DNA from: Tremella fuciformis
Taxonomy: Eukaryota > Basidiomycota > Tremellomycetes > Tremellales > Tremellaceae
DNA: 64,000 nucleotides
Reading direction: 5' to 3'
Assembly (NCBI GenBank): GCA_032768795.1
Contig: CP136492.1
Location: 434,001-498,000, forward strand
Shown: positions 1 to 10,620 of the stretch, one piece after another
Layout: every line of letters starts with the position of its first letter
Numbering within the stretch: position 1 is the first letter of the stretch
Notes under the pieces: model-generated
Databases searched by the model: none
Told to the model about the DNA's origin: nothing
Seen by the model: only the letters and a program-made list of their open reading frames with translations
Position numbers and translations under genes: made by a program

Positions 1-724
1 TGCTCAGCAAGCTACTGCCTCTCATCCTGGCCAGCGAGAAGAAGTCAGTGGTCACGCTTGCCAGCTACCACCTGTGCGGCCCGGTGCAATGGGACGACCC
101 GTCGTACGCAACCCACACGTACGACAAGAAAGCAGCATAGTACGCTTCGTTACTCATTTCGGTCTTGAGCTGAGCGCCAGCGGCCAGTCCAAGACGGCCA
201 TGATGCTCCTCGCTCGCGCCGTCGCAGCCAAGTACGGCCCCTCGGGCATCCGGGCTCACTCCGTGCACGTAAGTTTCAGCGTTCCGGACGCGTGTAGAGT
301 GGTCCTGACGGGCCAGCCAGGTATCGTGCCGAGTCAGCTGGCGCGACACTGGACCCTCGAGGAGAAGCTCGAGATCAGTAAGATGTACGGCGGGACGTTC
401 TTCGAGAACGGCGAGGTCAATTATGACTCGCCGACGTGGAAGACCCTCGACCAGGGTGCGGCGACGTGAGCTGTCTCACGGGACGTATGTGAGGGGTAGA
501 GCTGACGACAGAACGTGTCGTGCGGCTTTTGATGCGACCTTGTTGAATGGGTCTTACCTTGTCGATTGTGAAGTGGCCGATGACATTGCCCAGGACTACG
601 CCAAGAACCCGGTGAGTAATTCCCTGGCAGGCCTTGCTGAGGGGCGTGCTGATTGCAGGTGCTGGCAGACAAGCTGTGGGGTTGGACCACCGACCTTGTG
701 GCCAAGGCAGGCGTGACTGTGTAG
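1..724 (+). CDS. Short-chain dehydrogenase/reductase, 5' truncated by window edge
   Basis: C-terminal part of a classical SDR oxidoreductase of the retinol-dehydrogenase/WW-oxidoreductase-like type. Exons as read: <1-139, 181-268, 317-465, 512-611, 659-724. The catalytic YxxxK appears as YGQSK, created across the first visible splice (…TA at 139 joined to C at 181). Downstream are the expected SxHPG-type segment and a C-terminal lid region. The N-terminal Rossmann fold lies outside the window. It aligns along its whole visible length with the next gene, with introns at the same positions and phases, so the two are tandem duplicates. Substrate cannot be inferred. The gene product would be cytosolic; no signal or membrane segment is seen in this part. 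Confidence 0.85.
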
Positions 725-1108
725 AGGCGACGCACCACAGGGATACACTCACCACTCTTCAGTTGTAATGTGATTAGGAGTAACTCCTAATCGCGTGCCT
801 GTGTGCGGGTGACCGACCCCGAGGCACGTGTCGCGGCGAGGTCCGTGTGTTGATCCGAGACTTCCGAACATCTGCTCCGTGCCGAGGCATCCTGGCCTTC
901 GGTCACCACTCAGACGTACTCACTCCTACGCACAAAGGGCCAAATGCCCACAGAAGCGACACACAGCACGATGGATCTCAGCCGAGGGGTGGGGTCGGTG
1001 ACTGACGTGCTTCGCAGGGGATATAACCCCCTGCTTTCCCCTCTCTGACATACTCATCCACCCCACTCACCGACTTGAGCTTGCCAGATCCAAAACAAGA
1101 AGTCCGAC
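725..1108. other. Intergenic region between the tandem SDR genes
   Basis: 384 bp with no coding sequence I can support. A short palindrome-like TTAGGAGTAACTCCTAA lies near 773-789. A TATA-like GATATAAC lies at about 1020-1027, some 85 bp before the next start codon, followed by a pyrimidine-rich stretch, as expected for a fungal promoter. Confidence 0.5.
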
Positions 1109-2353
1109 ATGTCTACCCCAGCCGAGTTTGGCAAAGACACGCCAGCCGCGGATGTGTGCAAGTACTTTGCTTCCGAGATCAAGGGCACCACTGTCCTCAT
1201 CACCGGCCCTACCATCGGCTCGTTGGGTTTTGAGACAGCGCGCGCGATTGCCGAGCAGGGTGCGGCCAAGCTGATCCTTGTCGGACGAGATGTGTCCAAG
1301 TGGGTCCTCCTTCTTGGTTCGTTTGCAATATAGGAGTGTGCTCACCGCAGACTCACGGAGGCTCGTCAGGCCATTGTCGACAGCTTCCCGGATGTCGTAG
1401 TTGAGAACGTCGCATGCGACCTGGCCGACCTCGACTCGGTCCGCCAGGCCTCCCAGTCGATTGCGTCTTCTGGGGTTGCCATCGACTACTTCGTCGCCAA
1501 TGCGGGAGTGGTGCGTCACGCCATGCCCCACTCGAGTCGGGGACTTTGCTGACGATAGATGGACATCCCCAACTTCACTCTGACGAAACAAGGCCACGAG
1601 CTCACCTTCGCCGTCAACTACCTGGCGCACTTTGTCATGTTCGAGATGCTGCTCCCTTCCATCCTCGCAAGCAACAAGAAGACCGCCGTCTTCCTCTCGA
1701 GCCAGCTGCACGCAGTCTGCCCTGTACAGTGGGACGACCCCAATCTCGTGAAGCAGGGGTACGAGAAGCACAAGGCGTAGTGAGCGACTTTTCCCCCCAT
1801 TCAAGTCTCGCTCACACCGGTCGCAGCGGCCAGTCGAAAGTTGCGCCTGTCCTCCTTGCCCGTTATGCCGCCAAGATCTTCGGTCCCCAGGGCCTGCGTG
1901 CTTTCTCCGTTGACGTGAGACCAACTCCCAGTGTCAAAGGGTGAAGAAGCTCACCCCTTGAGCCCGGAGCGATCGTGACCAACCTCGGGCGCCACTGGAC
2001 CGTCGAGGAGAAGATCGACATGGGCAAGCAGTACCCCGGGGTGTTCGATGAGCAGGGCAACGTCAATCTCGCGCATGGTATTTGGAAATCGATCGAGGCA
2101 GGGGCGGCGACGTGAGCTCCCTATCAGTCGGGGATACGACGTAGAACGCTGATAAGAGCAGTACTTGCGTCGCGGCATTTGACCGCTCTTTGCCCAATGG
2201 GATCTACCTCGACCATTGTCAGGCGGCCGAGCAAATCTGCGCCGAGTTCGGCAAGGACCCTGTGAGTATGGTATGAGAGCGACGGGTGGGGCTGATGAGC
2301 AGGCTCTGGTTGACAAGATCTGGGACTGGACGAAGGGTCTTGTTGCTCAGTGA
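1109..2353 (+). CDS. Short-chain dehydrogenase/reductase (complete paralogue)
   Basis: Seven exons (1109-1299, 1351-1510, 1559-1779, 1827-1914, 1963-2111, 2162-2261, 2303-2353) give 319 aa, the usual size for extended fungal retinol-dehydrogenase-like SDRs. Visible motifs: dinucleotide-binding TG…G..G near residues 30-40 in the variant TGPTIGSLG, the NAG motif (VANAGVM) near residue 115, and the active-site YGQSK near residue 192, made across intron 3. All introns are GT-AG of 41-52 nt. NAD(P)-dependent oxidation/reduction of a hydroxy or keto compound is known for the family; the substrate is unknown. It is a tandem paralogue of the gene at the window start, with conserved intron positions. 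The start is the first ATG after the TATA-like element. Confidence 0.88.
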
Positions 2354-2451
2354 ACATGAGGTGGAATCTCAGTATGAATGCCCGACGTCAGCTTGACACC
2401 AGTGGGACTGCGTGCTGCATGCTGCATACTGTGAACTACATCGCTGTGGTG

Positions 2452-3832
2452 TTACTGCGGACCGCGGATCATGACTTTGATCGCAGGCTTGCCGTCGTGC
2501 CCCTTTTGCAGCTTGGTCGCCTCGAACGCCCGCGGCGCCTCGTCAAAGTCATATCTGCCATCAGTTTACTCTTCTTTCGAAGGGGGAGAGACCCACGTGT
2601 GCGTGTGCAGGGGCTTGAGGTCCACCAGGCCGCGCGCCACCAGGTCCACCGCCATCGCAAAGCAGCCCGGGCCATACCGCAGGGAACCCACGAGCGTCAC
2701 TTCCTTATTGACGAGAATGCTCATCGGTATGAGGTTATCCTTGGGGCCCGCGCCCACCTGCACGCACTTGCCCCTGCGCTTGACGAGCCATATGCCCGTC
2801 TGCACGCACACCTCGGCCCCAGAGCACTCGACGACCATGTCGACGCCCTCGCCGCGCTCGGCATAGCCGAACGTGTCGCGGATGTGCCGCGCGTGGCGCT
2901 TCGAGTAGTCGACCATGCTCTCGCCTGCCTGGCGCGGGATGGCGAGGTGCGTGTCGGTGCCGGGGAGGTAGGACGCGGCAAAGGCGAGGCGGTCGGCGTT
3001 GATGTCGATGGCGAGGAGGCGGCGGGCGCCGAGGGCGCGCGCGACGGCGAGCGTGAGGAGCCCGACGGGGCCCGTGCCGAATACCGCGACGTTCTTGTTG
3101 TGCCCGAGCTGGCCGACGATGTGCACGGCCATCACTGCCACGGCGAGCGGCTCGCACAGCGCGCCATCGGCGAGCGATACGTTGGGCGGCAGCTTGTACA
3201 CGCTGCCCGTCAGCCGACTCCCCCACCAGCATCCTGGGCGAGCGACTCACACGTCCGCGGGGAGCGTGTAGAAGCCTTGCAGGGTGCCGTCGTGCCCGTC
3301 GGCCGCGGCAAACTTGAGGTTCCCACATTGGCTATCTGCCCCTTAGCCCTTCTCCCAGCTATATGAGCAGAAGGGGAAAACCCACACTCTCCGCCTTTGC
3401 AGAACTCGCACCGCAGACACGCCTCCCCCGGCTCCAGAGCGACCCTATCCCCGGGCTTGACACCCGTCACGCGGCTCCCGACCTGCGCGACTACCCCGGC
3501 GCACTCGTGCCCCAAGACGAGGGGGTCTTTGAAGAGAGACTCGCCCGCGCGGCCTTCGAGGAAGACGTGCATGTCTGAGCCGCAGAGGCCGGTCATCTTC
3601 GGCGCGACCACCACGCTGAAGTCAGCCCACCCATTACTATATGGGATCGGGGGGCGACTCACTCCCATGGGCCCGGGGCTGGCGGGGCCGGTCTCTCCTC
3701 GTATATGAGCGTATTGATGGTTGTCATGACGCACGCCTTGTTGGTCTTTGGGATCGAGACCGACTCCCCGTTGACACCCGCACCGACCACATCCTGCACG
3801 GAGCCCTTGATGGCGTCTACCACAGCTGTCAT
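2452..3832 (-). CDS. Zinc-dependent alcohol dehydrogenase, polyol (xylitol/sorbitol/L-arabinitol) dehydrogenase type
   Basis: Five exons read on the minus strand (3832-3663, 3615-3386, 3335-3251, 3202-2597, 2554-2452) encode 397 aa. The catalytic-zinc region has GLCGSD near residue 68 and GHE near 92. The structural-zinc loop is C-x2-C-x2-C-x7-C near 122-136, its last part formed across intron 2. The Rossmann motif GTGPVGLL is at about 203. This order is that of medium-chain dehydrogenases acting on sugar alcohols with NAD(P). The exact substrate is inferred only to the polyol-dehydrogenase group. An upstream in-frame ATG at 3895 would add 21 residues, but a TATA-like CATATAG sits between the two, so 3832 is preferred. 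The gene converges with the SDR gene, 98 bp apart. Confidence 0.9.
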
Positions 3833-3996
3833 GTTTGCGAACGTTTGCTTACATCCTGAGCATACACGCAGCACCGTGACTATATGTAGTGACATGCGGC
3901 TCGACGATGAACAAGAGATCTGCCGATACTGACACGGCCTAACCGCCTCTCTTCCCGACCTAAGCGACCGATCCGAGCCACTTGGTCAGAACTAAG

Positions 3997-6900
3997 TTAC
4001 GGGGTGACTACCGGCAAAGTCGGGTCCCAGCCCCGGCCGTATTCCCGCATGCCACTGCTCTCTGGTGGAAGATGATATACGGGTCCAATCCAGACGCGAT
4101 ACCGATGGCCCCTCACTCCTTCGTTCCAGAACTGCCTGGGGAAGCGCCATGGCTCGGGCACATCGTACTCGCCAATGTGCCAGTACAGCTCGGTGTTGTC
4201 TTTGTACTCGACCACCTGGCCCGGGAGGGGTAAGAGAAACTTGCCAACTTGCAGCTCGGTGTCGGAGATGCTGCCCTCGTCTAGACGAGCGTAGCCCACT
4301 CGCCAGAGACCGCGAAATGCGATGTACTCGCACCACCGCCATTTGTCGGTGCTACTCATCAGCTAAAACACCCAACGGCACAATGCTTACGCCTCGATGT
4401 CCCACATCTTGCCGTCCTCCATTAAGATTTGATACGGCTTGGGCCGCTGGTCTCCTGGTTTGGTCACGAGGTAGCCCAAGAACACAGTCGGGACATGCTC
4501 TCTCGTCCGGAGCAGTCTCGCAATCTCCTCGGTCTGCAATTGACGATCGAGAGCATCCTCTTCCTGCCCATTGTGAGACACGAAGACGTCTACCTCCGTG
4601 CCGTGAATGTCCAACGTGGCATGTATCGCAGGTGCAAGCTCGCCGTGAGGTGAAGGAAGCAGATGATGTGTCGAGTTGACGATGGGGAATTTGGACAGCA
4701 AGGCCGCACCCCAAGTGTGGTGATTCGGTCCAGGTCCGATGTCGACATACTTGCGATCAGCGACCGACTGGTTAGGTCGGCAATCAATCCACTCACGTAG
4801 CCCAACTCTTCCGAAATGACCCTCGTCAAATCCCTGTTGCCATACACGAAGCGCTGTAGATCCGTCTCTAGCAGCCCAACCACATCGACCTGCATATCCC
4901 GAATGAGCTCCATCATGCGCCACTGACTATCCCTCCCGGCTTCGTCCACCCCAAAATGAACCTGGCATTAGCCCATCATATTATGTGATTAGGCCTTGGC
5001 GCCTCACAGTCCATATGCCTCCTGTGAACATCTTGTACTCGGGAAAGTAAGGTGTCGGTGTGCTCGTGGGGATCTTGCTATAGGCAAATGCAGCCGACAC
5101 TGCTCCTAAGACCAGACCTGCTCTCAAGGTCCAAATCTTGATCCGCTCAATACGGACAATATCGCGCTCGTCCTGCACGCTGACTGGAGGGCAGATTGCA
5201 TTCGCCACCAGTGCCCCTCCGATGGTGGCCATAGTGCAGAATCCCAGAACAAGGTCGGTGCGTTCTCTGAGCAGCCACCCGTACGGCACAAACGCATAGG
5301 CGGCAGTGACCACTGAGGCGACATCCAGAAGGCAATTGACAGCCAAAGCGGTTCCCCAAACCGTTGCCGGATCACAAGCCGATGCGGCTTGGACGAACGC
5401 AGGCAGCAAACCCGCGAGAAATGCAGTCAATTGCAGACCGTTGCCGAAGCCGATCCAGTCCGAAGAGGTGTAGAGGCCGTACGCGCCGGCCATGAGACCG
5501 ATGCCGAAAGCCCCTGGCAGGGGTATGATGACGCCGAGCAGGGCTGCGGCGATGGTGCAAGCTGCGAAAGGATGGAGAGTTGGACCTGTGATCGGGAAAC
5601 CGGTCCATGTCCAGGCAATGATAGTTCCTGCATCCGACAGAAAAGTCTGAAGGAGGTGAATGAAAGCCCCAAGGCCGATCGCCAAGAGGTATTGTTGCCT
5701 TTGTGGGCCATGTTGAGGCTGTACCGCATCTGGTTCCTGCGGCGGACGAGGGAACAGATCTAGAGGTCTCAGGTAGTGTTCAAGTGAGGAGGCTGCTCCG
5801 AGCAGTAGGCCTGTCAGATTCCATCCTCCAGAATTCCAGTCGACGAGACACCAGAACGGGTTCGTCGAATAGTTGACGTATTTGATGAGCATCGTGAGCA
5901 CGATCCCTAGGCCAACGACTGCTCATGAGCACACAGACAAGTCGTACGCGGAGGACTCGCCCTGAGCTTCGGACTTGGCTTGCGGTCCGCCTTTTAGTCG
6001 TGCGAAGTTCCCAACGACCGCCAGCCATCCAGCTGAAGTCCCAAGGGACACGCAAAGCAGGCGGACTGCCACAATCGGGATGAAGTAGCATCCCATGCCC
6101 AGTCCGATGGTGGCTATCCGAAGGTACAGCTGGCCTCGACGCGAGGTGGCCAGGCGTCTCACTGCAGCCGCATGCAGGAAGAAGGGCGAAAGATTGGCCA
6201 GGAGAGCAAGCTCCGATCCTGACAGTGCTGGCAATCAGCATAACCCTGCCACTGCGGAGGCCGTCTTGGACTGACCCAATTTCCAGACCGACCAGTAGAA
6301 TAGCTGAAACCCTAAAGCGGTGAAGACTGTCCAGAAGCATACGCCAAAGTAGACATCGCTGGCCCAAGCCGCGACAGCGCGCCACGGCGGTGCAGGCTCA
6401 GTCTCATTTTCGCTGACCCAGTCATCTATCGGGACACTGGCAGGCTGAGCGGGCAAGGCGGGCAGATACACGCCATCGAGCCTGATCCTCAGCTGTAAAC
6501 TTGAATCACGACAGCGAAACTTACCCGATCTCGGTCGGGATAGACATATCGATAGCTTCGTCGATGACCGCAAACTTGGCGGATAGTCAGCAGAGGTCCC
6601 AGAGTTATGATGGGAGACATACTCTAATATGACCAAGCTCTGAGATGGCTACAGCGTCAAAGGCGATGTCCCAAATGACCAATCCCCACTCGAAGAAAGC
6701 GTATGTGGTGTATGAGCCGGGTATGCGTAGCACGGAATGGCGATAGTATTGCCAGACGATGCCTGGCACCATCGCGAGGAAGCCGGACATCATCAGGCGC
6801 CTGCTTTCAGCCTAATTCGAAGGCGATCAAAGTGCCACGTACCTGCGCCCCCGGATGGATCTGGATGGCGTGTTCGCAGTGGACAGAATCATCCATGGCA

Positions 6901-7631
6901 GATTGAGCAGAAGGTACACGATCATGAAGAAGTCGTGCAGATCTATACCGTGAGCCTAATCTGCTGGTGACAGTGAGTGAACTTGCCATGTTGGTCTCTA
7001 GACGTGATATACATCCATCCTCCACTGAAGGTCAGCATCGTTCTGCAGAAAAGCAGAACATACCAGCAGAATGTGCGCGCCAGCCCTACACCAAGCTCGA
7101 CGTCGGCCAGGACACCGCCAGACTTGCCGGACACCTCTGAGATGACTTGGTCGATGTCTGCCTCCACCCCTTGTCCCAGCTGTGGCGTCTGCGCCTTCTC
7201 CGCTTCCTTGACATGCTGATTCGGTCCAGGGCTGCTTTGAACGGCTTGCCTTCCGAGCTGGTACCTATGCACAATCCACTGCGCTAGTAGCAAGAGGAAC
7301 CTCGGCGTCGCACACAACGCGATGAGGATGTGGAAGGGTGCCCTCGAAGCTGCATGATCCCCGACTCTACGCATCAGCTGGATCAGACCTTACAGAGTCA
7401 GCTGGACTCACGTCGCCGAGACGGAAGGCCACCACTCGACCGGCCATCCTGCACTCAGCTCCGGGCTTTTCGTCATCGCCTTGCGTACTCACTTGCTACC
7501 GAGTTGATGCACAGCTCTTGCCATAGCCCGCTTGCCCATCCCGCAAACAGCGCCAAGGAGAAGGCCAACGCCGCCAAGCCAGTGTGGGCGATGGCGACGT
7601 GCCGCACTGGCAGAGCGAAGAGAATCGTCAT
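3997..7631 (-). CDS. CWH43: Cwh43: GPI-anchor lipid remodelling protein (PGAP2-like plus PGAP2IP-like)
   Basis: Thirteen exons (7631-7493, 7448-7412, 7366-7064, 7024-6987, 6942-6843, 6800-6623, 6574-6525, 6487-6276, 6218-5961, 5906-5008, 4961-4797, 4749-4391, 4351-3997) give 1030 aa. The N-terminal third is a multi-spanning PGAP2/Frag1-like domain (a [10 protein letters not shown] stretch, several hydrophobic helices). The middle is a second multi-pass block. Residues about 739-1030 form a DNase-I/endonuclease-exonuclease-phosphatase-like domain ([13 protein letters not shown]). That fused layout is typical of fungal Cwh43, which replaces GPI diacylglycerol with ceramide in the ER. Two introns appear to be GC-AG (5907-5960, donor GCGAGT; 6943-6986, donor GCAAGT): no GT donor keeps the conserved frame there. 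The exon 8/9 acceptor could alternatively lie 9 nt earlier. The gene is divergent from the epimerase gene. Confidence 0.9.
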
Positions 7632-7816
7632 GCCCCTCGTCCCAGCCTACTGGATGCTGTCATGAGACTGAGAGATGATGATGTGTCGAGGCCATCTAAC
7701 AATAGCCCGTCGCCGTGTGTATGGCCTCGGTCAACGTCGTCCTTGCTGTCGTCACACACGGCGTCGGGCGGCTCGGCTACACTTGGCCCGATCGGCCGAG
7801 AACACGTGTTCATCCC

Positions 7817-7936
7817 GTGGGAGTATATCACTAGGCGCCCGCAACGACGGTGGGAGAAAACAGCTAGGCGCCAGAGGGAGTCGTGGGAGTATTTCGCTAG
7901 GCGTGAGTGGCCAGTGGGAGAATTTGGCTAGGCGTG
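7817..7936. repeat. Four-unit degenerate tandem repeat in a divergent promoter
   Basis: Units begin at 7817, 7850, 7883 and 7914 (periods 33, 33, 31). Each starts GTGGGAG, has an A/T-rich middle of 6-7 bases and then CTAGGCG. The spacers between cores are unrelated or weakly related. A further pair of TTGGCCGAGG copies follows at 7942 and 7973, again 31 bp apart. The block lies in the 547-bp interval (7632-8178) between the starts of CWH43 and the epimerase gene, so it may hold regulator-binding sites for either. That is inference from position and periodicity. Confidence 0.75.
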
Positions 7937-8055
7937 CGGGCTTGGCCGAGGCTGATTACCCATCCTTTGGTTTTGGCCGAGGTTATCGATTACTCCCGTT
8001 CCATCTCACTCCGCGTCACCGAGGTTGTACATTGTAAGTTGAAGTGTAGCTGTTG

Positions 8056-8067
8056 CATATATATATC
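8056..8067 (+). promoter_or_regulatory. TATA box for the epimerase gene
   Basis: An uninterrupted CATATATATATC lies about 112 bp before the ATG at 8179, in the expected position and orientation for a TATA element of the downstream gene. It could also be a chance AT microsatellite. Confidence 0.5.
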
Positions 8068-8178
8068 GTCGCGGAACTGGGCAGGATGGGCACTCAGCGA
8101 CCACCGATCTCCTCTCTTGTCCACCTTCAAAGATCCATTCATCCCCCAGAACAACTCCATCCTCCGTGAGACCACACC

Positions 8179-9075
8179 ATGCGCGTCTTCCTCACTGGCG
8201 GCTCGGGCTGGATCGGCTCCCACCTCCTCCCGGTCCTCATCAAGCGCGGACACACCGTCGCCGCCCTGTCCCGCTCGGACGACTCTGACGCCAAGATCAA
8301 GGCTCTCAGCGCCGACGCGTCCAAAGTCGAGATCGTCAAGGGCGGTATCGAGGACCTCGACGTCCTCGGCGCCGCAGCGGGCAAGGCCGACGCCGTCATC
8401 CACCTCGGGTTCATCCATGACTTTGCCAACTTTGGCGACTCGATCGTCAAGGACCTCGCGGCCATCAAGGCCATGACCGCCCCGCTCGAAGGGACCGGCA
8501 AGACGTTCATCGGTACCGGCGGCGTGGCTATCCACTACAATGGGCGCACGGCCACCGAGGAGGACCGTCAGGGCGACCAGATGCGCGGTGCGGCCGAAAA
8601 CTACGTTCTTGGATTGGCGGACAAGGGCGTGCGCGCTATGACGTGCCGCCTGGCCAACTCGGTCCACGGCGACGGTGACAAGGCGTTTGTCCCGCTTGTC
8701 ATTGCCACTTCGAAGCGCATCGGCTATGCCCCTTACGTGCCCGGCGGCTCGTGGGTCGCTTGCCACGTCGACGATGTCGCCGAGCTCTATGCGCTCGCGC
8801 TGGAGAAAGGCGAGGCGGGCAAGATCTACCACGGCGCTGGGAAGGGCGGCGAGGGCGCCGTTTCCGGCCAAGACATCTCGGGCTTGGTCGCTAAGACCCT
8901 GGGCATCGAGCTCAAGGAGGTCACGAGCGAGGAGATCCAGAAGGAGATGGGCCTGATTGGGAGGCTGTACGGTATGCCTCTCAGGGGCAGCTCGGACATC
9001 ACTCAAAAGGCCCTGGGCTGGAACCCGACCGGCATCACCCTCCTGGAGGACATGGCCGCGCACTACTTCAAGTAG
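8179..9075 (+). CDS. NAD-dependent epimerase/dehydratase family protein (extended SDR)
   Basis: Single uninterrupted ORF of 298 aa starting with MRVFLTGGSGWIGSHL, a perfect TGxxGxxG dinucleotide-binding motif at residues 6-13. Later motifs include DAVIHLG near 73-79 and a conserved VDDVAELY segment near residues 196-203. The family's usual YxxxK is not obvious; the corresponding region has AAENYVLGLADK, so the active site may be degenerate or of the atypical SDR type. Family role: NAD(P)-dependent epimerisation, reduction or dehydration of small molecules; the substrate is unknown. The absence of introns is unusual among its conserved neighbours. It has a strong TATA-like element and the tandem-repeat block upstream. 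Confidence 0.88.
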   Translation: MRVFLTGGSGWIGSHLLPVLIKRGHTVAALSRSDDSDAKIKALSADASKVEIVKGGIEDLDVLGAAAGKADAVIHLGFIHDFANFGDSIVKDLAAIKAMTAPLEGTGKTFIGTGGVAIHYNGRTATEEDRQGDQMRGAAENYVLGLADKGVRAMTCRLANSVHGDGDKAFVPLVIATSKRIGYAPYVPGGSWVACHVDDVAELYALALEKGEAGKIYHGAGKGGEGAVSGQDISGLVAKTLGIELKEVTSEEIQKEMGLIGRLYGMPLRGSSDITQKALGWNPTGITLLEDMAAHYFK

Positions 9076-9321
9076 CTGCATCAGTGAGGAGTTGCGCCGA
9101 GAGAGGTACTTTTGTATGTGACGAGACAAGTAGTGCACATGAACGTCTAATTAGTCTCTGATCCCTTCTGGCGTTTGAGAGTAAAGTTCGCCGTTTCTTG
9201 CCGGGGCCACTCGTCCCTTCGCCACCTGCCACTCACCACCATGCCGTAATCCTCCTGCGTCATTTCCACTTCCTCTCGCAATGTATTCTCTCCCCTTCGT
9301 GTATCCTACAATCCTACAGCG

Positions 9322-10295
9322 ATGCCCATCAATCAGCCGGGGACGCAGATCAAGTGAGTCTACGCTCCGCGTGCATGCGCGGTACCAGAACCCCCTGCAA
9401 GGCTTTGGCTGATATTAGGCTCACCAATGTTTCCGTGGTTCGAGTCAAGAAAGGTGGCAAGCGATTCGAAGTGCGTGGTCCGCCAATTCTCTCTGTGCAG
9501 TGCAATGCAATGTATTGCGAGGCTGACATATAGATAGCATGCTACCAAAATAAAGTGACCGAGTTTCGGTCGGGCGTGTGAGCTACCTGCTTAGCTCGCC
9601 TCACGTATGAGGATCTGATAGGCAGAGAGAAAGACCTGAGCGAGGTGTTGCAGATAGAGCAGGTGTTCACGAATGTGCCCAAAGGCCAGGTGGCAAGGAA
9701 AGAAGACTGGGAGAAGGCTTTCAACACGAGTGACATCAACAAAGTGATCGAGGAGGTGAGCCCTGTCTGTCTCGTCTATCAAGCCCACCACTTGCGCTAT
9801 CACTGGGCAGTTGCTGACGGCTAGATCCTCCGCAAGGGCGAGTTGCAAGTGAACACTGCCGAACGGACACACCAGCTCTCCTCGCTCAACCGAGAAACAG
9901 CCACCCTCGTCTCGGAAATGACAGTCGATCCAACCACAGGACGAAAACACACCGTGTCCATCATTGAAAAAGCCATGGCGGACCTCGGCTTCTCCGTCAA
10001 GTCAGATAAGCCTGCCAAAGCCCAGGCGCTCGAGCTCATACGGAAACTACAAGAGGCCGGCACGTTGCCCATACGGCGAGTACGAATGCGCGTGCGAGTG
10101 GTCGTCCCCGGTAAAGGGGCCACGAAGGACAAGGTGAAGGAGATAGTGGAGGAGGTAGAAGAGGAGGAGCAGGGCGTAGAGTGGGAGGCTGTCGTGCAGA
10201 TTGACCCGAGTGTCTTCCGGACTTTGGGAGATCTGGTGCGGGATGAGACGAAGGGCAAGGGGCGGGTGGAGAGCATGGGCAGTGTGGAGGGGTAG
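9322..10295 (+). CDS. SDO1: Ribosome maturation protein SDO1 (SBDS family)
   Basis: Five exons (9322-9353, 9419-9470, 9534-9577, 9626-9755, 9825-10295) encode 242 aa, close to the roughly 250 aa usual for SBDS. The N-terminal FYSH domain is clear: MPINQPGTQIKLTNVSVVRV, then KKGGKRFEIACYQNKV and FRSGVEKDLSEVLQ, all recovered only after splicing. The middle helical domain (HTVSIIEKAMADLGFSV) and the C-terminal ferredoxin-like domain follow. SBDS proteins act with the GTPase Efl1 to release eIF6/Tif6 from late cytoplasmic 60S subunits. The C-terminus carries an acidic EEVEEEEQG insertion. It sits head-to-tail with ribosomal protein eS7. Confidence 0.95.
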
Positions 10296-10620
10296 TGCGT
10301 TGCGGCGGCTGGATCAGCCCAGCTGAGGGGGAGCAGAAGAGCAGAGCATGTGCATATCCTGCGTGTCTGGTGTTGTATTCGTACGTAGCATGCATATTAG
10401 CATAGACAGCAAGGGGACGGTTCGGCTTGACTCCGGGTCCATCGGAGATATTTCACCTCCATCCTCCAAAAGGCTGTTATCGCCGAAAAGCCTAAGTGCC
10501 ACATTCACCCATATCGGCGATATCTCCCCTGTGCCTCGTGCTCGTCGTCCTAATGCAGCTGTCCACCATCCCCGACCCAAAACCTCGAACTCGCTCCTCC
10601 TTCTCTCCTCATCGCCCGCC
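10296..10620. promoter_or_regulatory. Spacer and probable promoter of the eS7 gene
   Basis: 325 bp without a supported ORF. Two related half-sites flank the middle (ATCGGAGATATTTCACC near 10440 and ATCGGCGATATCTCCCC near 10513, same orientation), and a C/T-rich tract runs into the ATG at 10621, as common for ribosomal protein genes. No TATA box is evident. Confidence 0.4.

Noticed and set aside
1067..1924. 285-codon minus-strand ORF opposite the SDR gene
   Set aside because: Antisense shadow; composition and lack of motifs argue against coding.
2350..3366. 338-codon plus-strand ORF opposite the zinc dehydrogenase
   Set aside because: Shadow of the dehydrogenase exons; Arg/Ala/Val-rich with no motifs.
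7990..9138. 382-codon minus-strand ORF opposite the epimerase gene
   Set aside because: Antisense shadow produced by GC-rich codons; lacks protein motifs, while the opposite strand has a clear TGxxGxxG enzyme.
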